Part shown: positions 5,225 to 9,647 of the stretch, in pieces
Position numbering within the stretch: the first letter of the stretch is position 1
How the letters are laid out: every line of letters begins with the position of its first letter
Source of the DNA: Candidatus Woesearchaeota archaeon
GTDB taxonomy: Archaea > Nanobdellota > Nanobdellia > SCGC-AAA011-G17 > UBA489
Assembly (NCBI GenBank): GCA_030679025.1
Contig: JAUXTV010000190.1
Span: forward strand, 1 to 9,647
Direction of reading: 5' to 3'
DNA length: 9,647 nucleotides
Made by a program: the position numbers and the translations under genes
The notes under the pieces: model-generated
Told to the model about the DNA's origin: nothing
The model's database searches: none
What the model saw: the letters and a program-made list of their open reading frames with translations, nothing else

Positions 5225-5725
5225 ATGAAAGAAGTCGAAAGAATCAGCAAGTCAGTACTAACTGCAGACAGTATAGAGTCCAGAAGAGGATGGAGTCTAG
5301 CACAGAAAGATAATCCTGTTATGTGCATCTATTGTAAATCTCCTCTGTTCTATGTTGGTATCAGCTGGGGTATTGTCGAAGAAGAACGTTGGAAGGACAT
5401 CAAGATATTTAATAAACAACGAGAGCCACAATATAGATTACAAGAAATTGGATTGCATCTCTATTGCGCTGAATGTGGGCATTGGAACGAAACTTATCAC
5501 AAACATTTTTATCCTGAAGACAAATTGGTCTGCAACTGGGAAGATGATGAACTCGATTATGCAGAAATTGAAGAGATCTACTACTGTTTAGAGCAGTTCA
5601 ACAGGAGAGGAGATTTCACCCCACGCTATTCTAGCACTGCAATGGAATATCTCAAAAGAAAATTAAAAGAGTATGAAGGCAAATTAAAGAAGTTAAAGAA
5701 GAGCAAGAAAACGATAAAAAAATGA
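5225..5725 (+). CDS. Zinc-ribbon protein of unknown function
   Basis: The 166-residue protein has two Cys pairs, CIYC (34-37) and CAEC (81-84), separated by about 43 residues, a spacing typical of a zinc ribbon with an inserted hairpin. A further Cys-rich acidic part (LVCNWEDDELDYAEIEEIYYC, about 101-121) follows, and the last 30 residues form a lysine-rich helix likely to bind nucleic acid or ribosome. The frame can begin with TTG at 5216, but TTTATA at 5200-5205 fits a near-leaderless start at the ATG 5225. I recognise no named family. The stop overlaps the next start (ATGA), so the two proteins are probably translationally coupled and functionally linked. Confidence 0.75.
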   Translation: MKEVERISKSVLTADSIESRRGWSLAQKDNPVMCIYCKSPLFYVGISWGIVEEERWKDIKIFNKQREPQYRLQEIGLHLYCAECGHWNETYHKHFYPEDKLVCNWEDDELDYAEIEEIYYCLEQFNRRGDFTPRYSSTAMEYLKRKLKEYEGKLKKLKKSKKTIKK

Positions 5726-6051
5726 CAACCATTAAACTCGTTGTTGAAGATCCAAAGAGAGGAAGAGTAGTCATATCTATTACTGAGAAAGAAGCACGAG
5801 ATATGTATGACTTAGCTTATATGATTGGAGATTTTAAGAACGTAGAACAAACTCTCAAACTCAATAAATGTACAGATAGCTTTGCCTCTATGCATCTCAA
5901 GTTTGCAAAAGTTATTGATGCTCTTGATGATGGAAAGGCATACACTTTACAAGATGGAAAATTTGTACGATCAAAACAGAAATCTTACCATAGTCGAAGA
6001 AAACCAGTCTGGGAAAAACATCCAGGTGACTACAAAACAAGAAAAATGTAG
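5722..6051 (+). CDS. Small basic hypothetical protein coupled to zinc-ribbon gene
   Basis: The 109-residue protein starts with a beta-like segment (TTIKLVVEDPKRGRVVISITEKEARDMYDLAYM), has a charged middle helix, and ends in a very basic tail (SKQKSYHSRRKPVWEKHPGDYKTRKM). I do not recognise its family. Its ATG overlaps the preceding stop in ATGA, the classic arrangement for translational coupling, so it probably works with the zinc-ribbon protein. The basic tail would suit RNA or DNA binding; that is inference. Transcription of the pair converges on the PAP2 gene, with a 44-nt gap. Confidence 0.7.
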   Translation: MTTIKLVVEDPKRGRVVISITEKEARDMYDLAYMIGDFKNVEQTLKLNKCTDSFASMHLKFAKVIDALDDGKAYTLQDGKFVRSKQKSYHSRRKPVWEKHPGDYKTRKM

Positions 6052-6095
6052 ACACCTACCATTTCGTTGACATCAACAAAAAGATTAATACAAGT

Positions 6096-6689
6096 TTATT
6101 TCTTAGAGAACAACAACGTTCCGCTAATCCAAGCAATCGCCAATAACACACCAGCTAACACATCAGTCAACCAATGAGCATTCACAACCATTCTCGAAAC
6201 GCCAATTACTATTGCAAGCAGAACGATACCAATAAAAGGCAAGACTCTGTGTTTTTTTACCAGGAAGATATACGCTAAGATGTACAGAACAAAAGGTGTA
6301 GCAGCATGCGCAGAGGGAAATGTTCCGGATAAAGACAAAGGAACTTCTGTTGGGCGAGACCAATTCGTCACTAGTTTGATAACATTCACGATAATATAAT
6401 TCGATACTACTGCAACTGCCAAGATGATGGCTTCACGATGCTTCTTCTTTTTCCATAACAAACCCACAAATAATACAAACATCAAAGGAATCCAATAGAT
6501 AGATCCTAAGAAAGAAATAAAATTGAAGAAGTTATAATAAGGGAACCCCCATTCCTGAAAGAAGAAATTTGCAGATAGGTCTAATGGACGCAGATTGTCA
6601 TGCTGGATCAAGATCGTTGCGAATAAGACTAGACTGACTATGACTACTATCCACAAGACTTGGTTTCGCGGATGCGATTGCTTTTTCAT
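6096..6689 (-). CDS. PAP2-family membrane phosphatase
   Basis: The 197-residue integral membrane protein has about five or six hydrophobic helices and all three acid-phosphatase motifs of the PAP2 superfamily: K105-x6-RP (KLVTNWSRP), PSAH at 125-128 in place of PSGH, and SR-x5-H-x3-D (SRMVVNAHWLTD, 165-176), with the nucleophile His172 and the acid His128. Likely substrates are lipid phosphates such as undecaprenyl- or polyprenyl-diphosphate or phosphatidic acid; the exact one is unknown. An upstream GTG at 6701 is possible, but TTTATATA (minus strand, 6719-6712) is centred 27 nt before the ATG at 6689, which supports that start and a leaderless message. The promoter region is shared with the divergent SnoaL-like gene. 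Confidence 0.92.
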   Translation of the reverse strand: MKKQSHPRNQVLWIVVIVSLVLFATILIQHDNLRPLDLSANFFFQEWGFPYYNFFNFISFLGSIYWIPLMFVLFVGLLWKKKKHREAIILAVAVVSNYIIVNVIKLVTNWSRPTEVPLSLSGTFPSAHAATPFVLYILAYIFLVKKHRVLPFIGIVLLAIVIGVSRMVVNAHWLTDVLAGVLLAIAWISGTLLFSKK

Positions 6690-6711
6690 TATACTGAACA
6701 CTTTCTCACGC

Positions 6712-6719
6712 TATATAAA
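6712..6719 (-). promoter_or_regulatory. TATA box for the PAP2 gene
   Basis: Minus-strand TTTATATA is centred about 27 nt before the ATG at 6689. It decides against the upstream GTG at 6701, which would lie only about 12 nt beyond the box and hence before the transcription start. Confidence 0.65.
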
Positions 6720-6748
6720 TTATTCTTTAGCTTTGAAGACTAGATATC

Positions 6749-6756
6749 TTTATAAG
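6749..6756 (+). promoter_or_regulatory. TATA box for the SnoaL-like gene
   Basis: TTTATAAG is centred about 27 nt before the ATG at 6779, giving a leaderless message. It lies about 30 bp from the PAP2 TATA box, so the two divergent promoters sit side by side. Confidence 0.65.
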
Positions 6757-6778
6757 TTTACATTACTTTTTCCTCTTT

Positions 6779-7159
6779 ATGACAACGCCCGAATCTCCCC
6801 GAGAAGCAGCAGTTCAATTCCTTCATCTTGTTACCTCTGGAAAAATCCATGAAGCTTACCAAATCTATATAGACATGAAAGGCAAACATCACAATACTTT
6901 TTTTCCAGCAGGATTTTCAGCATTACGGGAAGCTATGCAAGAGAACCATACTCAATATCCTAAAAAACAGTTGAAGATCATCCATGTCCTGCATGATGGT
7001 GATTTAGTTGCTGTGCATTCTCATCTGACGCTCAAAGCTGGAGAACCTGGCATGATCACTGTGCATCTCTTTCGCTTCAAAAACGGAAAAATTGTAGAGA
7101 TGTGGGATTGCGGTCAAGCATTGCAACATACTTCTCCAAACAAAGAGGGAGCATTTTAA
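6779..7159 (+). CDS. SnoaL-like (NTF2-fold) protein, COG4922 type
   Basis: The 126-residue protein is a full-length member of the NTF2-like SnoaL group. It shows the group's pattern: REAAVQFLHLVTSGKIHEAYQIYIDMKGKHHN (8-39), FFPAGFSALREAM (41-53), DLVAVHSHL (75-83) and VHLFRFKNGKIVEMWDCGQ (95-113), ending PNKEGAF. The family is annotated as predicted SnoaL-like aldol-condensation enzymes, but most members are uncharacterised, so the reaction is not known. A TATA box 27 nt upstream supports the ATG. The next gene begins 12 nt after the stop, so the pair is an operon. The bacterial-like character of both genes suggests possible horizontal gain. Confidence 0.88.
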   Translation: MTTPESPREAAVQFLHLVTSGKIHEAYQIYIDMKGKHHNTFFPAGFSALREAMQENHTQYPKKQLKIIHVLHDGDLVAVHSHLTLKAGEPGMITVHLFRFKNGKIVEMWDCGQALQHTSPNKEGAF

Positions 7160-7171
7160 GGGAGTGCAACC

Positions 7172-7603
7172 ATGAAAGCTATGAAAACAATTATTACTGT
7201 AGAACAAGTGATCCATGCTCCGATAGAAAAAGTCTGGGAGTGCTGGACAGTACCGAGTCATATTGTTCAGTGGTGCCATGCCTCAGATGATTGGGAAGCT
7301 CCAGATGCTGAGAATGATGTGTGTGTTGGAGGAACTTTTAACACAACTATGAGAGCAAAAGATGGAAGTGCTAGTTTTGATTTTGCAGGAGTTTATACGC
7401 GGGTGAAACAATTTGCATTGATTGAATATGACATTAACGACGGCAGACATGTGATCATCCAATTTGCCAAACATCCTAATGGAACTAAGATTATTGAAAT
7501 CTTTGAAATAGAGAAGATTAATCCTCCACCTCTGCAAAAATCAGGCTGGCAAGCTATTCTGAATAATTTCAAGAAGCATGTTGAAAAGAGTATGAAAAAA
7601 TAA
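7172..7603 (+). CDS. SRPBCC/AHSA1-domain protein
   Basis: The 143-residue protein is a complete START/Bet v1-like fold of the AHSA1 (activator of Hsp90 homolog 1-like) type. Typical features are the N-terminal IEKVWECWTVPSHIVQWCHAS (18-38), GGTFNTTMRAKDGSASFDFAGVY (53-75), LIEYDINDGRHVIIQF (83-98) and the C-terminal GWQAILNNFKKHVE (125-138). Such proteins bind hydrophobic ligands; many are stress-linked, but no ligand can be named. A GGGAG Shine-Dalgarno sequence (7160-7164) precedes the ATG by 7 nt, as expected for a downstream operon gene. A second in-frame ATG at 7181 is a possible alternative start. It follows the SnoaL-like gene after 12 nt. Confidence 0.9.
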   Translation: MKAMKTIITVEQVIHAPIEKVWECWTVPSHIVQWCHASDDWEAPDAENDVCVGGTFNTTMRAKDGSASFDFAGVYTRVKQFALIEYDINDGRHVIIQFAKHPNGTKIIEIFEIEKINPPPLQKSGWQAILNNFKKHVEKSMKK

Positions 7604-7637
7604 AAGATTAGTCCTTAGAATAATTTCTAAATATTTG

Positions 7638-7731
7638 CGAAGATACCGGAAAATATACGAAAAATAAACTAATTACTGAAAATAAAGAGTGTACTTGCGG
7701 AAAAGCTTCATAGTGTTCGAAAGAATTTCGA
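7638..7731. promoter_or_regulatory. CG-motif array upstream of the 7778 gene
   Basis: CGRA-type motifs have CG at 7638, 7647, 7658, 7698 and 7718, spacings 9, 11, 40 and 20, close to multiples of a helical turn. The last one begins a 6-bp inverted repeat, TCGAAA-gaa-TTTCGA (7717-7731). The array lies upstream of a TATA-like AATAAAAG at about 7749-7757. Motif type, spacing and placement resemble the array before the DUF3800 gene. Confidence 0.45.
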
Positions 7732-7777
7732 TATTTTCTAGACAAGACAAATAAAAGATCTTCCCTTAGATTCAAGA

Positions 7778-8245
7778 ATGGGAGCAAGACAATTTGACTA
7801 TTATATTTTTATAGATTATTCAGAAGACTTGATTGGTTATATAATTATAAGTCAAAATAACGTAAAGGAAATATTGCCTAAAATAACAAAATTCAGACAT
7901 TATAGAAAAGTAGGAGACAAGAGATTATATATCAAAAATATCAAGCTAACATTCAAAAGAGAAAATCTTTTGCAATATTTTATACAGCATAAAGTAAGAG
8001 AAACAAAGCAGAATATGGAAATATTCCTTGATATTGGAGAATTTATCAAAATCCATCCAAACTGTCTCATTTTTGCTTCTGTAGATGATAATCAATATAG
8101 GAATTTTCAGAGTTTTGTTAAAATTGTTGATGGAAAAAACATAAGAGTTATGCAAGAAAGTGAGTTAAAGATTGGCACTGTAGAATATCAGATAAACCTT
8201 GTGTTGGATAATTGGTTAAATATTGAGAGGTTAAGAAATGTATAG
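7778..8245 (+). CDS. Hypothetical protein, possibly RNase H-like
   Basis: The 155-residue protein starts with YYIFIDYSEDLIGYIII (8-24), an acidic-strand motif similar in placement to the DUF3800 YxDESGD motif. It has further acidic residues after a hydrophobic strand (CLIFASVDDNQY, D103/D104) and near the C-terminus (ESELKIGTVEYQINLVLDNWL, with E127, E129 and D144). This D...DD...E/D pattern would fit a metal-binding RNase H-like core, but no family is securely recognised and the idea is inference. A TATA-like element about 25 nt upstream supports the ATG. The gene has a CG-motif array upstream and repeat copy B only 17 nt downstream, the same layout as the DUF3800 locus. Composition is AT-rich like DUF3800 and unlike the SnoaL/SRPBCC genes. 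Confidence 0.7.
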   Translation: MGARQFDYYIFIDYSEDLIGYIIISQNNVKEILPKITKFRHYRKVGDKRLYIKNIKLTFKRENLLQYFIQHKVRETKQNMEIFLDIGEFIKIHPNCLIFASVDDNQYRNFQSFVKIVDGKNIRVMQESELKIGTVEYQINLVLDNWLNIERLRNV

Positions 8246-8262
8246 TTCTAGAAAAAATAAAT

Positions 8263-8379
8263 ATAGGGTAAGAGCGTCCGTCTATCCTACTAACCGCATC
8301 ATCGCAAAGCGAGCACGGGATTCGTCAGGTCGCGTTCCCCTATAAAATTACTATGGCTTGAGATTTTATAAACTTTTGG
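8263..8379 (+). repeat. 116-nt repeat copy B, candidate structured RNA (81-nt core 8263-8343)
   Basis: Inverted partner of 3037-3152. The core is also exactly 81 nt. Pairings: 8263-8268 with 8338-8343, 8270-8271 with 8335-8336, 8274-8279 with 8328-8333 (one U-U mismatch), CCG 8294-8296 with CGG 8316-8318, and TCGC-AAA-GCGA 8302-8312. It starts 17 nt after the stop of the 7778 gene on the same strand, so it would lie in that gene's 3' untranslated region. The second conserved block, TATGGCTTGAGATTTTATAAA, covers about 8352-8372. Confidence 0.7.
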
Positions 8380-8436
8380 GTGCTCATTGAGAAGATTTTG
8401 CTCTTGCACATTATAATGACTTTAAGGCAATTTCTA

Positions 8437-9138
8437 TTATGTTGCTTGAGATTTTCCTAGGAATTGTCCGAAACCCTCAAGACTGCCACCACCAAGACCA
8501 TAATTAATGAGACCTACAAAGAGCAGACGAGCCAAAGGTGATTCTTTACTGAAATCATTTGCATAACGCACAAAGATATTCTCAGCATCAAATTCTTGAG
8601 CATGAGTTGATAAGTAACGTGCTGCACGTTGTTCTCCACCCAAGAAAGAAATTATTTCTTGATCTGTTATTGCTTTGTCTATGGGAACATACTCTTCAAG
8701 AGGTTTAGAAGGCTTATACTCATTAACCCAAATTAAACGATTCCCTTGTTCGTCTGTTTTTCCATCTGCGTCTACTAAGGACTGGAGTTTTGCTTGTGAA
8801 AAACGAGCTGCTCCATTAACTAACCCTTTTTGTTTTGCTCTCTGAATACCTTGCGGTGTTGCTAAGGATGTTGGAAGATGTGCATAGACTACTATTTTGG
8901 AACCTTGTCTAGTTTTGCCTGTTATAGCGATACTAGGCGTAACATAAACTCCTGATTTAAACTGTAGATCTTTTGTTGTAAGATCCCAAGCACTATACCA
9001 TCCTGCTGTTCCATTAATACGATCATCTACTACCTGAGGCATATAAAGTACTTGAAATCCAGCATTTTGGCAATTTTTAAGAGCTCTTTCTATGCGCCTA
9101 TTAGCAAATGGTTGAGTTTCTGGAGTTAAGACAGTCAT
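8437..9138 (-). CDS. Hypothetical 233-residue protein
   Basis: I recognise no family. The protein is soluble-looking, without signal peptide or membrane helices. It has a mixed alpha/beta N-terminal half (RIERALKNCQNAGFQVLYMPQVVDD, then GVYVTPSIAITGKTRQGSKIVVYAHLP, about 15-87), a central SLVDADGKTDEQGNRLIWVNEYKP segment, and a glycine-rich end (LINYGLGGGSLEGFGQFLG). The ATG at 9138 is supported by a TTTTATATA element 26 nt upstream, giving a leaderless start. It is divergent from the TrmB-type regulator and shares its promoter region, so it is a candidate target of that regulator. Its codon use is less AT-biased than DUF3800 and 7778, suggesting a resident gene. Confidence 0.75.
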   Translation of the reverse strand: MTVLTPETQPFANRRIERALKNCQNAGFQVLYMPQVVDDRINGTAGWYSAWDLTTKDLQFKSGVYVTPSIAITGKTRQGSKIVVYAHLPTSLATPQGIQRAKQKGLVNGAARFSQAKLQSLVDADGKTDEQGNRLIWVNEYKPSKPLEEYVPIDKAITDQEIISFLGGEQRAARYLSTHAQEFDAENIFVRYANDFSKESPLARLLFVGLINYGLGGGSLEGFGQFLGKSQAT

Positions 9139-9159
9139 GTAAAATAGTCAATAGATAAG

Positions 9160-9170
9160 TATATAAAATA
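9160..9170. promoter_or_regulatory. Shared bidirectional TATA element
   Basis: TATATAAAATA lies about midway between two divergent leaderless-looking starts: 26 nt from the ATG at 9138 (minus strand, reading TTTTATATA) and about 27 nt from the ATG at 9195 (plus strand). No second TATA-like box at proper distance is evident for either gene, so the two promoters seem to compete for the same TBP site. Confidence 0.55.
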
Positions 9171-9190
9171 GTGTAATAATATTTTTACAC
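9171..9190. promoter_or_regulatory. 20-bp palindromic operator candidate
   Basis: GTGTAA (9171-9176) and TTACAC (9185-9190) are perfect inverted arms; the 8-nt centre adds three more pairs, leaving one mismatch in ten. It lies between the shared TATA element and the trmB start, where binding would block transcription initiation of the regulator. This is the layout expected for autorepression by a dimeric winged-helix protein. Confidence 0.55.
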
Positions 9191-9194
9191 CACA

Positions 9195-9647
9195 ATGGAA
9201 TCTATTATACAGGAAGCATTATCTGCATTTGGACTTGATCAAAAAGAAATACGAGTTTATGTAGGGCTTCTGGAATTAGGAGAAACAACTGCTGGTGAGC
9301 TTGCACAGAAAGTGCACCTGCAAAGAGAATTAACTTACGTAGTCCTCAACCGCCTAGAAAATAAAGGTGTCATAAGCACTATTATAAAAAATAATAAAAA
9401 AAGATTTGAAGCTATCAATCCATCAGAACTCCTCAAGAAAATAGAAGAGAAAAAGAAAATCCTCGAACAAGCATTGCCGACATTTAAGCAACTGCAAGAT
9501 ACACCTTCCTCTTTCAAACCGAAAATTCAAACCTTTGAAGGAAAAGAAGGCATTAAAACTATTTTTAATAAAATTCTTGATTTTTATGAAACAAGCAAAT
9601 CTAAAGCACCTATCTTAGGTTATGGATCTGCAGGAAAGTTTGAAGAC
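9195..9647 (+). CDS. TrmB-family transcriptional regulator (partial, N-terminal 151 residues)
   Basis: The frame is open to the last base of the window, so the C-terminus is missing. Residues 1-70 form a TrmB winged-helix domain: ALSAFGLDQKEIRVYVGLLELGETTAGELAQKVHLQRELTYVVLNRLENKGVIS, with the GL-x-x-KE-x-x-VY-x-x-LLELG signature. It is followed by a helical linker (INPSELLKKIEEKKKIL) and a KIQTFEGKEGIKTIFNKILDFY segment as in many archaeal TrmB-like proteins. TrmB regulators usually sense sugars or related ligands and control divergent or nearby genes; no ligand is apparent. The ATG is preceded by a TATA element about 27 nt upstream and a palindrome at 9171-9190. Confidence 0.9.
   Translation, partial: MESIIQEALSAFGLDQKEIRVYVGLLELGETTAGELAQKVHLQRELTYVVLNRLENKGVISTIIKNNKKRFEAINPSELLKKIEEKKKILEQALPTFKQLQDTPSSFKPKIQTFEGKEGIKTIFNKILDFYETSKSKAPILGYGSAGKFED

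Noticed and set aside
5265..5277. CAGACAGTATAG as a further GACAGTGTC copy
   Set aside because: Only the left half matches, the right half is not complementary, and it lies in the zinc-ribbon coding sequence.
5083..5313. 76-codon plus-strand frame before the zinc-ribbon gene
   Set aside because: It starts with TTG after the strong hairpin, overlaps the start of the better-supported gene in another frame, and has no recognisable features.
8263..8343. tRNA or tRNA fragment
   Set aside because: Length and terminal stem are suggestive, but there is no GTTCRA T-loop in the proper place, no D-arm and no anticodon stem of normal size.
3037..8379. Copies A and B as terminal inverted repeats of a 5.3-kb transposon
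   Set aside because: The interior has no transposase or integrase and holds ordinary housekeeping-like genes; each copy pairs instead with its own upstream gene. No flanking target duplication was seen.
8444..8455. GCTTGAGATTTT shared with 8356-8367 in repeat copy B
   Set aside because: A 12-nt AT-rich match, one copy of which is in the 3' coding end of the 8437 gene; compatible with chance.

Overview
The window looks like a low-GC archaeal chromosome segment, probably from an uncultured small-genome (DPANN, Woesearchaeota-like) lineage. This rests on four things: a TATA-like box about 25-28 nt upstream of most first-gene start codons with almost no leader; Shine-Dalgarno sequences mainly in front of genes inside operons; a TrmB-family regulator at the right end; and many short genes of unknown family. 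The lineage is inference; the promoter architecture is read directly.

Left part (1-2900): the C-terminal end of a DUF2075-type P-loop ATPase/helicase (+) converges on a minus-strand group. That group reads DUF1016/YhcG PD-(D/E)XK nuclease, then a RadC/JAB protein truncated inside its metal-binding motif, then a 51-residue small protein overlapping the RadC stop. A divergent plus-strand gene encodes a 150-residue protein with an internal duplication. Short GACAGTGTC-centred palindromes are scattered here: three between the nuclease and radC, one inside the nuclease reading frame, and four more at 2950-3208. With DUF2075, RadC, DUF1016 and DUF3800 members together, this half has the look of an accessory or defence-type region.

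Middle (2900-8400): two copies of an 81-nt, GC-rich, foldable element (with about 35 nt of further homology) lie in inverted orientation at 3072-3152 and 8263-8343. Each lies downstream of, and on the same strand as, a gene with proposed RNase H-like features (DUF3800 at 3359-4075; an unrecognised 155-residue protein at 7778-8245). Each of those genes has an upstream array of CG-containing motifs spaced at about 10 bp or multiples of it. This repeated layout, array then gene then structured element, is the best candidate for an undescribed system here. Between the two modules are ordinary small genes: an AbrB-like hypothetical, a DIP1984-like coiled-coil protein, a strong intergenic hairpin, a zinc-ribbon protein overlapping a small basic protein, a PAP2 phosphatase, and a SnoaL-like/SRPBCC pair that probably forms an operon.

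Right end (8437-9647): an unrecognised 233-residue protein (-) diverges from a TrmB-type regulator (+, cut by the window end). They appear to share one TATA element, with a 20-bp near-perfect palindrome between it and the trmB start, suggesting autoregulation and possibly control of the divergent gene.
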